From: Sphingomonas sp. AR_OL41
GTDB taxonomy: Bacteria; Pseudomonadota; Alphaproteobacteria; Sphingomonadales; Sphingomonadaceae
Assembly: GCF_029911635.1 (NCBI RefSeq)
Contig: NZ_JARYTI010000026.1
Coordinates: 1 to 63,934 of the forward strand
Direction of reading: 5' to 3'
Length of the DNA: 63,934 nucleotides
Both the position numbers and the translations under genes were made by a program. The notes under the pieces are model-generated. The model saw only the letters and a list, made by a program, of their open reading frames with translations, made no database searches and was not told the origin of the DNA. Positions 36,055 through 45,476 of the stretch are shown here, piece by piece (the first letter of the stretch is position 1; each line of letters begins with the position of its first letter).

Positions 36055-36485
36055 CCGTTCGCTTCTGGGAAACGACGCCGATCGAGGCGCTCGACCGCGC
36101 ACAATGGGAGGCCCTGTGCGACGGGTGCGGCAAATGCTGCATCCACAAGCTCGAAGACGAGGAAACCGGCGAACTGTTGCCGACCAATGTGTCGTGCCGC
36201 CTGCTCGACCGCGCGACGGCGCAATGTTCGGATTATCGCCATCGCCACGCTTATGTCAGCGAGTGCGTCAGGCTCAGCCGGCACAATGTCCGCACGATCG
36301 ACTGGTTGCCCTCGACCTGCGCCTATCGCCTGCGCGCCGCGGGCGAGGCGCTGCCGGCATGGCATTATCTCGTCTGTGGGGACCGTGAGGCGGTGCATGC
36401 CGCCGGACAATCGGTGCGCGGCTGGACCATCTCCGAGGACGATGCCGGCGAATTCGAACATCATCTGATCGATCGCGAATTGTGA
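36051..36485 (+). CDS. YcgN/UPF0260 cysteine-cluster protein
   Basis: 144 residues. WEALCDGCGKCCIHKLED near the N-terminus, then CRLLDRATAQCSDY, HAYVSECVRL and LPSTCAYRL, give the conserved cysteines of UPF0260 (YcgN). They may bind zinc or an Fe-S cluster; the role is unknown. The gene overlaps SCO and the next metalloprotease gene by 4 bases each, so all three are co-translated. Confidence 0.9.
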   Translation: MTVRFWETTPIEALDRAQWEALCDGCGKCCIHKLEDEETGELLPTNVSCRLLDRATAQCSDYRHRHAYVSECVRLSRHNVRTIDWLPSTCAYRLRAAGEALPAWHYLVCGDREAVHAAGQSVRGWTISEDDAGEFEHHLIDREL

Positions 36486-37168
36486 GCGCGCCGGGCGCCC
36501 CGACGCTCGACATCGTCCGCCATGCCCGCGCGCGTCGCGCCAAATTGTCGGTCGATCCGGCGAGCGGGCGGATCCGCCTGACATTGCCGCCGCGCGCCTC
36601 GGTGCGCGATGCGCTGCGCTGGGCGGAGCAGCAACAGGGCTGGATCGACGCCCAGCGCGCGCGATTGCCGCAGGCAATGCCGTTCGTTCCCGGGGCGGAG
36701 TTGCCGTTCGACGATGCGCGATTAACGATCGACTGGCACGAGGCCGCGTCGCGTCGTGTCGAGCGGATCGGCGACCTGCTGCGCGTCGGCGGCCCGGTCG
36801 AGCGCGTGCCGGCGCGCGTGCTGGCATGGCTCAAGCGGGAGGCGCTGCGAGTCCTGAGCGATGAAACCGCCGAATTCGCGGCGCGCGCCGGCGTTACGGT
36901 GAGCGGCGTCGGCATCGGCGATGCGCGGACGCGATGGGGCAGTTGCGCGTCACACGGCATGATTCGCTACAGCTGGCGTCTCATCCTGGCGCCGCGCTTC
37001 GTGCGTCGCGCGACGGTCGCGCATGAGGTGGCGCACCGTGTGCACATGAACCACGGTCCGGCCTTCCAGGCGCTGGTCGCCGCGCTCGACGAGCGGGATC
37101 CGGCCGAATCGCGGGCGTGGCTGCGTCGCCACGGCGCCGCGCTTCACTGGTTCGGGCGCGCATCCTGA
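36482..37168 (+). CDS. DUF45/YgjP-type metallopeptidase
   Basis: 228 residues from GTG in a GTGA overlap. The zinc motif HEVAHRVHMNHG (HExxH plus third His, about 180-191) and the upstream TRWGSCASHGMIRYSWRLI define the YgjP/DUF45 SprT-like family. Some members are reported to be UTP pyrophosphatases or peptidases; substrate unknown. Its 3' end overlaps the convergent PBP gene by 25 bases. Confidence 0.88.
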   Translation: MSAPGAPTLDIVRHARARRAKLSVDPASGRIRLTLPPRASVRDALRWAEQQQGWIDAQRARLPQAMPFVPGAELPFDDARLTIDWHEAASRRVERIGDLLRVGGPVERVPARVLAWLKREALRVLSDETAEFAARAGVTVSGVGIGDARTRWGSCASHGMIRYSWRLILAPRFVRRATVAHEVAHRVHMNHGPAFQALVAALDERDPAESRAWLRRHGAALHWFGRAS

Positions 37169-39297
37169 GGCCGCTCCGCCGGGCGCGGTGGTGGCGCGGC
37201 GGCGGGACGATCGTCACGGGGCGGGTTACGGCCCGGCGCCGGGCGCGGTGAATCGCGACCGATCATGCGATCCATCCATTCCTGATCAAGGCGATCCTGC
37301 CGGACGGGTGGTGCCTCACCCTCGCCGGCCGCCGGATTGCCGTCGGGATCGACCTGCTGACCGTCACCCGGCTGGTTCGGGCTGGCGCCGGGCTCGACCG
37401 GGTTGCCATTCTCATCGACATAGACGCCGTTGTCGGGTTCGCCGAGATAGCTCTGCTCGCCATTGTCGAGCTGCAACTCGGGAAGCGTGACCTGGGTCGA
37501 GAATTGCTCGATCGGGCGGTTCGCGGTTGCTGGTTTCATGAACGCGGCAAAGGCGCGCGCCGGTGCGGTGCCGCCGTGCAGCCCCGGAATCGTCTTCGCG
37601 TCGTCGCGTCCCATCCACACGCCGGTGGTCAGGCCGCTCGAAAAGCCGAGGAACCAGCCGTCCTTGCTCGAGCTGGTCGTCCCGGTCTTGCCGGCAACCG
37701 GGCGCCCGATCTGCGCCGCGCGGCCGGTGCCGGTGTTGACCGCGGTCTGCAGCAGGTCGGTCATCTCGGCGGCAACCTGTGGCGCGACCAGGACATGGCT
37801 CTGGTCGATCGACTGGGCATAGATCGTCTCGCCCATCGTCGTCACCTTGGTGATGCCATAGGGCGTGACCGCGACGCCCTTGTTGCCGACGCTGGCAAAG
37901 GCCCGTGTCATCTCGATCAGGCGAACGTCTGAGGTGCCGAGCACCATGGAGGGGTGGGTATTGACCGGGGTGGTGATCCCGAAGCGCCGCGCCATGTCGG
38001 CGACGGTCGAAAAGCCCACTTCCTGGCCGAGCTTGGCTGCGACGGTATTGAGCGAATAGGCAAAGGCGGTGCGCAGCGTGACGTTGCCCGAATTGTGGCG
38101 CGAATCGTTGCGCGGGCTCCAGCCGTCGATCGTCACTGGCTCATCGACGACCATGTCCTCGGGGCGGTGCCCGGCCTCGAGCGCGGCGAGGTAGACGAAC
38201 AGTTTGAACGACGAGCCGGGCTGGCGCACCGCCTGCGTCGCGCGGTTGTAGATCGAGGAAACATAGTCGGTCCCGCCGACCATGGCGCGCACCGCACCGT
38301 CGCGGTCGATCGAGACCAGCGCACCCTGCGCGCCCGGCGGCGCGTTGGCTCGTACCGCGGCGTCGGCGGCGCGCTGCATGTTGAGGTCTAGCGTCGTCCA
38401 CACCTCGAGCGGGCGCTGCGTTTCGTCGATCAGCGTTTCGAGCTGCGGCAGCGCCCAGTCGGTGAAATAGCGGACACTGTTCTGCTTCGGCTCGGGGGTG
38501 AACTGTACCGCCGCCAGATTGACCGACGACGCCTCCTCGGCGCTGATCTTGCCGGTCTCCTGCATCAGCTGGATGACCACCCCCGCGCGGCCCTTGGCGG
38601 CTTCGATGTCGGCGCTCGGCGAGTAATGCGACGGCGCCTTGACCAGACCCGCGATAACCGCCGCCTCGGACAGCGTCAGATGATCGGCGCCATGGCCGAA
38701 GAATTTGCGGCTCGCGGCGTCGACGCCGTAAGCACCGCCGCCGAAATAGACCTTGTTGAGGTAGAGTTCGAGGATCTGGTCCTTGCTGAACTTGCGCTCC
38801 AGCGCGAGCGCCAGCACCGCCTCGCGCAGCTTGCGGCCAAAATCATATTTGTTCGACAGGAAGATGGTGCGCGCGACCTGCTGCGTGATCGTCGACGCGC
38901 CCTGCAGCCGCCGGTCCTTGCCGCGGTTTTGAAAGGCGAGCTTGACCGCGCGGGCGAGGCCGACCGGATCGATGCCCGGATGTGAGCGGAAGCGCCGATC
39001 CTCGACCGCGACCATCGCATCGCGCATCACCGGGGGAATCTTGTCATAGCTCAGCCAGTCGCCATAGCTCGGCCCGAGCGAGACGATCACCGTGCCGTCG
39101 GCGGCATGAACGCGGATCATCTGGCCATTGGGCGAGGATTTGAGCTCGTCGAAGCTCGGCAGCTGCGCCTTGGCGACGTAGACCGCGATGATCAGGGCAA
39201 TGATGCCGAGCACCGCAAGCGCACCCGAAATCTTCGCCGTCAGCGAAAGCCGACGGCGCCATATCGGGGAAAGGGAAGGCAGGGAAATATTGGCCAT
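37144..39297 (-). CDS. Penicillin-binding protein 1A family bifunctional enzyme
   Basis: 717 residues. One N-terminal membrane helix (about 18-42), a GT51 glycosyltransferase domain with EDRRFRSHPGIDPVGLARA and STITQQVARTIFLSNKYD, and a transpeptidase domain with SSFK (SxxK serine), SLN (SxN) and GKTGTT (KTG). It polymerises and crosslinks peptidoglycan in the periplasm. The C-terminal ~80 residues are a low-complexity Pro/Asp/Gly-rich tail. It is transcribed alone, converging with the DUF45 gene. Confidence 0.92.
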   Translation of the reverse strand: MANISLPSLSPIWRRRLSLTAKISGALAVLGIIALIIAVYVAKAQLPSFDELKSSPNGQMIRVHAADGTVIVSLGPSYGDWLSYDKIPPVMRDAMVAVEDRRFRSHPGIDPVGLARAVKLAFQNRGKDRRLQGASTITQQVARTIFLSNKYDFGRKLREAVLALALERKFSKDQILELYLNKVYFGGGAYGVDAASRKFFGHGADHLTLSEAAVIAGLVKAPSHYSPSADIEAAKGRAGVVIQLMQETGKISAEEASSVNLAAVQFTPEPKQNSVRYFTDWALPQLETLIDETQRPLEVWTTLDLNMQRAADAAVRANAPPGAQGALVSIDRDGAVRAMVGGTDYVSSIYNRATQAVRQPGSSFKLFVYLAALEAGHRPEDMVVDEPVTIDGWSPRNDSRHNSGNVTLRTAFAYSLNTVAAKLGQEVGFSTVADMARRFGITTPVNTHPSMVLGTSDVRLIEMTRAFASVGNKGVAVTPYGITKVTTMGETIYAQSIDQSHVLVAPQVAAEMTDLLQTAVNTGTGRAAQIGRPVAGKTGTTSSSKDGWFLGFSSGLTTGVWMGRDDAKTIPGLHGGTAPARAFAAFMKPATANRPIEQFSTQVTLPELQLDNGEQSYLGEPDNGVYVDENGNPVEPGASPNQPGDGQQVDPDGNPAAGEGEAPPVRQDRLDQEWMDRMIGRDSPRPAPGRNPPRDDRPAAAPPPRPAERPQDARPNQ

Positions 39298-39360
39298 GGG
39301 GCTTCGCCTAGCCGGATACGGCTTAAGCTGACGTCAAACAAGCGCGGTCGCGCGTCTGCA

Positions 39361-39765
39361 TCATTCTTCCACGGTATGTGGACGGAAATCCAGGCTCAGT
39401 GAATTCATGCAGTAGCGCAATCCGGTCGGCGGCGGCCCGTCGGGGAAGACATGGCCGAGATGCCCGTCGCAGCGCGCGCAACGCGCCTCGGTGCGCGTCA
39501 TGCCGTGGCTCACATCGCTATGTTCGGTGACATGGGCTGGGTCGATCGGCTGGGTGAAGCTCGGCCAGCCCGAACCCGAATCATATTTGTCGGCGCTGTC
39601 GAACAGGTCCAGCGCGCAGCCGCCGCAGCGATATATGCCAGCGGCCTTGTTGTTGTTATAGCGGCCGGAAAAGGCGGGCTCGGTGCCGGCCTCGCGCAGC
39701 ACGTGATAGGCTTCGGCGGAGAGGCGCTTGCGCCATTCGCTTTCGGACAGCGTGAGATGTTCCAT
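39361..39765 (-). CDS. msrB: Peptide-methionine (R)-S-oxide reductase MsrB
   Basis: 134 residues. The catalytic cysteine lies in [11 protein letters not shown] near the C-terminus; two CxxC zinc pairs are CGGC (about 47-50) and CARC (about 96-99). [10 protein letters not shown] is also characteristic. It reduces methionine-R-sulfoxide in proteins. It starts only 5 bases after the flavoprotein gene of the polyketide cluster, so it may be transcribed from that operon. Confidence 0.94.
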   Translation of the reverse strand: MEHLTLSESEWRKRLSAEAYHVLREAGTEPAFSGRYNNNKAAGIYRCGGCALDLFDSADKYDSGSGWPSFTQPIDPAHVTEHSDVSHGMTRTEARCARCDGHLGHVFPDGPPPTGLRYCMNSLSLDFRPHTVEE

Positions 39766-39770
39766 AAAGC

Positions 39771-40901
39771 TCAGCTTTCCCGCCCGGCGAGCGCCACGTC
39801 AAGCGGCGAGTGTTTGACACGGGTCAAACGCGCGGCAAGTCCGACGAGCGACGGCGCCAGTCGCGCGACCACCGTCAACGCCGCGGCCAGCGCCGGCTTC
39901 TCGGACCCGTGCCAGATCATCCCGGCAACGCCGATCGGTCGCCGCGTGGCATCGGCAAAACCGGTCTGGTACCTGATCGCGGCGTCGCGCCCGCCGCGAC
40001 AATAAGCGGCGGCGGCCCGCGCGCCACTTTCAAGCGCGATGCCGATTCCTTCCCCGGCCAGCGACGGGATGACGGCTGCCTGGTCGCCCAGGCGGAACAG
40101 TCCGGGCGTGCCGGCCGTCTCGCGCCATCCATAGGGAACATTGGCGACCGCATCGATCGTCGTGCCACCGGCGAGAAAGGCCAGGCGTTCGCCGAGCTGC
40201 GGCGATTCGTTGCCGAGCTGCGTGAGCAGCGCCGCCGGTGATCCTGCGTCTTCGAGTCGCGAGCGATGGACGGCCATGCACAGATTGACCGTGCCGTCCT
40301 CTTGCGCGGCTATCCCGGCATAGCCGCGGTCGAACAGATGCAGTTCGATCGTGCCGCCGACCATGCGGTCGAGCGCCGGTGCGGGTCCGAGCCGGACGCG
40401 CAGGCCAAGCACCGGGTCGTCACCACGCGCCTCGGCCGGCCGGGCCAGGCCGCGCAGATCATGCTTTCCGCTGGCGAGGAACAGCGTGTCGGCGGTCAGC
40501 GTCGCGCCGTCAGCGAGATGGATCGCGCCTTGTTCATGGCGGCGCGCCGTGACGCCGGTCTCGATGGCCGCGCCCGCGGTTCGGGCATGCTCCGCCAGGA
40601 TGGTGTCGAGTCGCCAGCGTGACACCGCCAGTGCCGGACGCGGCAAGGCCGCTATCGCGCGCCGCCCGCCGCTATGCAGGCTGACGCGACGGATATGGTC
40701 GCGATTGAGCGCGCTGGGGCGCACGCCGAGTCGTTCGAGCATCGCCAGCGTCCGCCAGCTGAGAAAGCCCCCGCACAACGCGTCGCCCGTTTCGGCATGG
40801 CGCTCGATCAGCAGATGCGGTGCGCCCGCCCGCGCCAGCAACAGCGCGGTGGTCAGCCCGGCGGGGCCGCCGCCGACGATCAGCGCAGGTGTTCGACGCA
40901 T
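39771..40901 (-). CDS. FAD-dependent oxidoreductase of the type III PKS operon
   Basis: 376 residues. FAD-binding GGGPAGL (10-16) begins the Rossmann fold; [12 protein letters not shown] and the second FAD motif [21 protein letters not shown] place it with geranylgeranyl-reductase/PHBH-like flavoproteins. In comparable type III PKS clusters a flavoprotein hydroxylates or reduces the ring or chain. It overlaps the upstream methyltransferase by 22 bases. The start at 40901 is taken by the Rossmann motif position. Confidence 0.85.
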   Translation of the reverse strand: MRRTPALIVGGGPAGLTTALLLARAGAPHLLIERHAETGDALCGGFLSWRTLAMLERLGVRPSALNRDHIRRVSLHSGGRRAIAALPRPALAVSRWRLDTILAEHARTAGAAIETGVTARRHEQGAIHLADGATLTADTLFLASGKHDLRGLARPAEARGDDPVLGLRVRLGPAPALDRMVGGTIELHLFDRGYAGIAAQEDGTVNLCMAVHRSRLEDAGSPAALLTQLGNESPQLGERLAFLAGGTTIDAVANVPYGWRETAGTPGLFRLGDQAAVIPSLAGEGIGIALESGARAAAAYCRGGRDAAIRYQTGFADATRRPIGVAGMIWHGSEKPALAAALTVVARLAPSLVGLAARLTRVKHSPLDVALAGRES

Positions 40902-41569
40902 AACCGATAGGGGAATGCACGGTAGACCCGGGCGCTGACCCCGGCCTCGGCGAGAAGCGGCGGCCATTCGGCCGGTCGATAGGAGCGCGCGATCGACAGC
41001 GTGCCGTCGTGCCGGACGATCGGATGCCAGCCGAACAGGCGCGCGAGAATCGGGAAGCCCCAATGTGCGAAGCCGTGACGATGAAGGTCGTTGACCAGCC
41101 AGCCGCGTGTCGCCTCGCGGTCCATGAAGCGCAGAAAGCCGATCAATTGCTCATGGGTCATGTGATGCGCGACGAGACTGGAAATGACGAAATCCCAGCC
41201 CTGCCCGCCAAGGCTGGCATAGTCGCCAGTACGCCAGTCGATCGTCAGGCCCGGCGGCGTGTGCGCGACCGCCGCCATCGCGCTGCGCGGGTTGAGGTCG
41301 ATGCCGACCAGTTCGGCCACGATCCCGCGTCGTGCCGCCCAGCGCGCGATCCGCCGCAGCATGTCGCCATCGCCGTATCCGACGTCGAGCAGCCTGAAGC
41401 ACTTCAGGCCGGCCGTGCCGCGTGCGAGAAAGCCGAGCGTCGGGCGGGCGGCCATCGTCACGACATTGACCCTGGCGAGGTCGCCGACCACCGCTTCATA
41501 GGTCGCCGGGTCGAGATCGTCCGCGTCCATCAACTCCTCGGCGATGGCGCGGGTGGCAAGCGCGCTCAT
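40880..41569 (-). CDS. SAM-dependent methyltransferase of the type III PKS operon
   Basis: 229 residues. The SAM-binding motif I is FRLLDVGYGDGDML (about 58-71), followed by ELVGIDLNPRSAM and a motif IV region DFVISSLVAHHM. This is a class I methyltransferase. It overlaps the PKS stop by 4 bases and the flavoprotein gene by 22. It probably methylates the polyketide product, but position and atom cannot be told. Confidence 0.85.
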   Translation of the reverse strand: MSALATRAIAEELMDADDLDPATYEAVVGDLARVNVVTMAARPTLGFLARGTAGLKCFRLLDVGYGDGDMLRRIARWAARRGIVAELVGIDLNPRSAMAAVAHTPPGLTIDWRTGDYASLGGQGWDFVISSLVAHHMTHEQLIGFLRFMDREATRGWLVNDLHRHGFAHWGFPILARLFGWHPIVRHDGTLSIARSYRPAEWPPLLAEAGVSARVYRAFPYRLCVEHLR

Positions 41570-42639
41570 GAGACGCTCGAAAAGGCGAAGCCCTCGGCGG
41601 CAAGGCCAGGGCCGAATGCCAGCGCCACACCCCTGTCGATCGGTGGCCCCTGGAGCAGCCGTGCGAGCACGAACATCAAGGTCGCCGACGACATGTTGCC
41701 GAAAGCCGCCAGCACGGCGCGCGACGCGGCAAGCGCCTCGGGCGCCAGCGCCAGCGCATTTCCGACCGCGTCGAGGATCGAGCGGCCCCCGGCATGGACC
41801 GCCCAGCCGTCGATCGCTGCCGGGGCATGGCCGCCGGTCGCGGCGCGCGCCACATCGGGATCGGCCAGCGCTGCGGCGATGCGCGCCGGGACCTCTCCCG
41901 ATAGGTGCATCGCAAATCCGGTATCGGTAATGTCCCAGCGAATCAGCGCCGCCGAATCCGCGAGCGTGGTGGCGAACGGCTGGCTGAGCGCGAAACCGCG
42001 CGGCTCGGCGGTGACCAGCGCGGCCGCGGCGCCGTCACCGAACTGGAGCATTGCGAGCAACGGCTCGATCTCGCCGGTTTCCTGCAGGTGCAATGTTGAT
42101 AGCTCGACGCATACCACCAGCACGCGCGCACCGGGCTCGGACCGAACGATATGCCGCGCGGTGCGCAACGCCGACACTGCGGCGTAACAGCCCATGAAAC
42201 CGATCAGCAAGCGCTCGACCGATGGCGCCAGACCCAGTCGGCTGGCGATGATCTGATCGATTCCCGGCGCGACGAAACCGGTGCAACTCGCAACGACGAG
42301 GTGGGTGATGTGGTCAAGCGGCACTTGCTCGGACAGCGCCGCGATCGCGGTCAGCGCCAGCGATGGCGCCGCTTCGGCATAGAGCCGCATGCGGGCAGCG
42401 GTGCCCGGCAAGGCGCCGGCATAAAAGCCACCGGCGTCGATCGGCGACCCGCCATCCGGCGCGCGATCGAGCACCGACCAGCGATGCTCGATCGCCGCCC
42501 GCGCCGCCATGCGTTCGAACAGCTTCACCGCGCGCGGATCGGCGATCTGCGCGCGTGCCCAATCGACGAAGGCGTGATGGATATCGTGATCCGGTACCGC
42601 GGTACCGATGGCGTTCACGTACGAAGGAGCTGGGAGCAA
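41566..42639 (-). CDS. Type III polyketide synthase (chalcone/stilbene-synthase family)
   Basis: 357 residues. The Cys-His-Asn triad is complete: Cys119 in VVASCTGF, His282 in WAVHAGGRSILD and Asn315 in FGNMSSAT. GFMGCYAAVSALRTA and the C-terminal GVALAFGPGLAAEGFAF are typical. The enzyme extends an acyl-CoA with malonyl-CoA and cyclises the chain to resorcinol, pyrone or phloroglucinol-type products. The start is a TTG at 42639; GTG at 42618 is an alternative. Which starter is used is unknown. It heads a four-gene minus-strand transcript. Confidence 0.9.
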   Translation of the reverse strand: MLPAPSYVNAIGTAVPDHDIHHAFVDWARAQIADPRAVKLFERMAARAAIEHRWSVLDRAPDGGSPIDAGGFYAGALPGTAARMRLYAEAAPSLALTAIAALSEQVPLDHITHLVVASCTGFVAPGIDQIIASRLGLAPSVERLLIGFMGCYAAVSALRTARHIVRSEPGARVLVVCVELSTLHLQETGEIEPLLAMLQFGDGAAAALVTAEPRGFALSQPFATTLADSAALIRWDITDTGFAMHLSGEVPARIAAALADPDVARAATGGHAPAAIDGWAVHAGGRSILDAVGNALALAPEALAASRAVLAAFGNMSSATLMFVLARLLQGPPIDRGVALAFGPGLAAEGFAFSSVS

Positions 42640-42763
42640 GGGCGGCTTTCAAGGGCGCCCGGTGCGGGCGCTGCAACGAAGGAAACGCTGCTATAGCGTA
42701 TCCGGGTCCATCGCACAGCTACGGAACCAACTTGCGTCCGGACGCACAGTCCGGCTCATTATC

Positions 42764-42850
42764 TGGTGCGGCCGAGAAGACTCGAACTTCCACGGGCTTT
42801 CGCCCACAACGACCTCAACGTTGCGCGTCTACCAGTTCCGCCACGACCGC
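42764..42850 (-). tRNA. tRNA-Leu (anticodon GAG)
   Basis: Read on the minus strand: acceptor GCGGTCG pairs with CGGCCGC, discriminator A, encoded CCA (42764-42766). The D-arm begins TGGCGGAACTGGTAGACGC, the anticodon loop is TTGAGGT (GAG), and a long variable arm (GTGGGCGAAAGCCCGT) marks a class II tRNA. The T-arm reads GTTCGAGTC. It decodes CUC and CUU leucine codons. Confidence 0.96.
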
Positions 42851-42952
42851 ACGATATGAACCGCCGAAAGCTCCGGCGGCTGGTAGGGGAGCGCCCCTAG
42901 CAAGGTGCTACGGTCGTGGCAATCGTCCTTTTCCAATCGAGACGCCTGGCGT

Positions 42953-43651
42953 TCAACTGCCGCCGTCGGCTGCGAAGCTGAGCACGAGCTGTTTGGAATT
43001 GACCGGCACGTCGAGTTTGGCGCTGTTGAACGCGACGCTGCCCTTGGGCGCCAGCTCGGTCGCTTCGGGCCGGATCGTCCAACTATAAACGAGTCGGCCC
43101 TGTGCGTCGTGCAGCTCGGCGCGGATATCGGGGACATGCTGGCGGACGTTGGTCGGGTTGACGACCTGGCCACTGATCGCGAACATTTCGCTGCCATTGT
43201 CGAGGTCGCGACGCTCGATGGGATTGTCGATCAGGCGCAACGGTGTTTCGCGTTGCGCCAGCGGCAGGTTGATCAGCGAGGCAAGGTCGCCGGAACCCAG
43301 AGTCGCGACCACCGCGACACCGGCGATCATCACCACACCGGCCACGATCGCGCCGACGGTCCGCCGTTTTGCCGGATTGCGTCGCGGTCGAAAGGGCGGC
43401 CGATGGGCGAAGGCGTCGTAATCTTCGTCGTCGTCGCGACTGTCGCTAACGGGCGGAACATAGCGCTCGGGTTGCGCAACTGGTGCGGGCGCTTCGGCCT
43501 GGGCTTCGGCGCGCGCCACAAGGTCGAGTACAGGCGCCGCCTGAAACCAGCTATGCTTGCAACTCGCGCAGCGCACGGTGCGTCCATCGGGGCCGATGGC
43601 GCTGTCGGGCACGAGATATCGCGTTCGGCATTCGGGGCATTCGAGGATCAT
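42953..43651 (-). CDS. Zinc-ribbon (MJ0042) membrane protein with DUF3426-type domain
   Basis: 232 residues. CPECRTRYLVPD and CASCKHSWFQ give two CxxC pairs (5-8 and 28-31) of an MJ0042 zinc ribbon. A Pro/acidic linker, a single membrane helix (about 96-115) and a C-terminal beta domain (FAISGQVVNPTNVRQHVPDI) of DUF3426 type follow. The zinc ribbon is cytoplasmic and the C-terminal domain probably periplasmic. It is divergent from ftsE, as in other alphaproteobacteria. Confidence 0.85.
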   Translation of the reverse strand: MILECPECRTRYLVPDSAIGPDGRTVRCASCKHSWFQAAPVLDLVARAEAQAEAPAPVAQPERYVPPVSDSRDDDEDYDAFAHRPPFRPRRNPAKRRTVGAIVAGVVMIAGVAVVATLGSGDLASLINLPLAQRETPLRLIDNPIERRDLDNGSEMFAISGQVVNPTNVRQHVPDIRAELHDAQGRLVYSWTIRPEATELAPKGSVAFNSAKLDVPVNSKQLVLSFAADGGS

Positions 43652-43791
43652 CGCGGCGCTTCACGGGAGAGGCCGTGAAACTGGCGGCCCCCAATCTTTT
43701 TGTAAACACGCCCGCGCGCCCGGTGGCAAGTGTTTCGACCATTGCGGGTATCGCGGCCCGCATCGGGACCGCTTCCCCAAGGTACGTGCAA

Positions 43792-43812
43792 CCCCGGCTT
43801 GAAGCGCCGGGG
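43792..43812 (+). other. Hairpin in the ftsE leader
   Basis: CCCCGGC (43792-43798) pairs with GCCGGGG (43806-43812) around a 7-base loop, 61 bases before the ftsE start. A second perfect 7-bp inverted repeat, TTCACGG/CCGTGAA, lies at 43660-43679 beside the divergent gene. They could be regulator sites or leader structure; no T run follows. Confidence 0.3.
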
Positions 43813-43872
43813 CGGAACGTGCGATGGCACCAAGGGGCATCGACAGCAAGAAGAGAGCGGGCGCGCGCCGGC

Positions 43873-44586
43873 ATGGCCAATATCGTGCAGTTCGAAAATG
43901 TGGGGCTGCGCTACGGCACCGGCCAGGAGACGCTGACCGATCTCAGCTTCACCCTGTCGTCGGGCTCCTTCTATTTTCTCACCGGGGCGAGCGGCGCGGG
44001 CAAGACCTCGCTGCTCAAGCTGCTCTACCTTGCGCAGCGGCCGAGCCGTGGTGCGATCCGGCTGTTCGGCGAGGATGCGGTGACCTTGCCGCGCTCGCGG
44101 CTGCCCGGCTTTCGTCGGCGGATCGGCGTGGTGTTCCAGGACTTCCGCCTCGTCCCGCATCTCTCGGCCTATGACAATATCGCGCTCCCGCTGCGCGTCG
44201 CCGGCGTGCCGGAAAGCGATATCGAGGCGCCGGTGCGCGAGATGCTCGCCTGGGTCGGCCTGTCCGACCGCGTCGAGGCACGCCCCGCAACGCTGTCGGG
44301 CGGCGAGCAGCAGCGCGTCGCGATCGCCCGCGCGGTGATCGGTCGGCCGGAGATTCTGGTCGCGGACGAGCCGACCGGCAATGTCGACCCCGACATGGCC
44401 GAGCGCCTGCTGCATCTGTTCGAATCACTCAACCGGCTCGGTACGACGGTCGTGGTCGCGACGCACGATTTCCACCTGCTCGGTCGAATCCAGGGCGCGC
44501 ATATGATGCGGCTCGACAAGGGCAGGCTGCTCGACCCGACCGGTTCGCTGCGCTTTCCCCCCGTCAAGCCGGGCGACGAGGCATGA
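43873..44586 (+). CDS. ftsE: Cell-division ATP-binding protein FtsE
   Basis: 237 residues. ABC ATPase motifs: Walker A GASGAGKTSLL (about 38-48), Q-loop FQDFRLVPH, signature LSGGEQQRV and Walker B ILVADEPTGNVD. FtsE pairs with FtsX to relay a signal from the divisome to peptidoglycan hydrolases. Start ATG 43873 fits the family; the frame extends upstream through the leader and divergent gene. It overlaps ftsX by 4 bases. Confidence 0.95.
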   Translation: MANIVQFENVGLRYGTGQETLTDLSFTLSSGSFYFLTGASGAGKTSLLKLLYLAQRPSRGAIRLFGEDAVTLPRSRLPGFRRRIGVVFQDFRLVPHLSAYDNIALPLRVAGVPESDIEAPVREMLAWVGLSDRVEARPATLSGGEQQRVAIARAVIGRPEILVADEPTGNVDPDMAERLLHLFESLNRLGTTVVVATHDFHLLGRIQGAHMMRLDKGRLLDPTGSLRFPPVKPGDEA

Positions 44587-45476
44587 GCATCCGGCTCATC
44601 GCTGCCGCCGCCGATCGCCGCCTGCTCGACGAACGGCGGGGGACGCGTGCCATGACGTGGATCATGGCGATCATGCTGTTTCTGACTCTGCTTGCCGCAG
44701 CACTTGGCCTCGGTACGCTGGGCGCCGCGCGACTGCTCGAACATCAGCTGGCCGGGCGCTTGACGGTGCAGATCGTCGAGCCGGTCGAGCGCGCCAGAAA
44801 CGATCAGACGATGCGCGCCCTGGCGGTACTGCGCGCCTCGCCCGAGGTGGCGCGCGCCACCCAGGTCGACCGCGCCAAGCTGGCCGAACTGATGCGACCT
44901 TGGTTGGGCGAGGATGGCGCCGATCCCGAGCTGCCGGTCCCGGCGATGATCGATGTCGACCTTGGCACCGGCACCGATGCGGCGGTCGCGCGGGTCACGG
45001 CGGCGGTGCGCGCGGTCGCGCCCGCCGCGCGGATCGATCGCCACGAGACGTGGATGTCGCCGGTCAGCGACTTCATGAATCTCGTCACCTGGCTCGCCGC
45101 CGCGCTGGTGCTGTTGATGGCGAGTGCGACGGCGGCGGTCGTCATCCTCGCCGCACGCGCCGGGCTCGATACGCACCGTGACACGATCGAGGTGCTGCAC
45201 ATGCTCGGGTCGACCGACGTACAGATCGCCCGGCTGTTTCAACGTCGCATCGCGCTCGACACCCTGCTCGGTGGGATCATCGGCGCGGTGCTCGCGACCG
45301 GGGTCGTGCTGTTGGTCGGTATGCAGATCGGCGCGCTCGGGTCGGATCTGCTGTCGGGCCTGGCGCTCGGGCAGCGCGACTGGACCGTGCTCGCGCTGTT
45401 GCCGATCGCCTTCGCCCTGCTTGCCGCCTTTGCGGCACGTATCGCCGTCCTCGGTGCCTTGCGGCGGACATTGTGA
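44583..45476 (+). CDS. ftsX: Cell-division protein FtsX
   Basis: 297 residues. The usual FtsX topology is visible: a first membrane helix (about 25-50), a periplasmic domain containing short repeats of charged residues, then three more helices (about 160-185, 225-250, 265-290). It is a permease-like partner of FtsE without transport function, and here it probably gates a murein hydrolase. The order ftsE-ftsX-ydcF-plsC is common in alphaproteobacteria. Confidence 0.92.
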   Translation: MSIRLIAAAADRRLLDERRGTRAMTWIMAIMLFLTLLAAALGLGTLGAARLLEHQLAGRLTVQIVEPVERARNDQTMRALAVLRASPEVARATQVDRAKLAELMRPWLGEDGADPELPVPAMIDVDLGTGTDAAVARVTAAVRAVAPAARIDRHETWMSPVSDFMNLVTWLAAALVLLMASATAAVVILAARAGLDTHRDTIEVLHMLGSTDVQIARLFQRRIALDTLLGGIIGAVLATGVVLLVGMQIGALGSDLLSGLALGQRDWTVLALLPIAFALLAAFAARIAVLGALRRTL

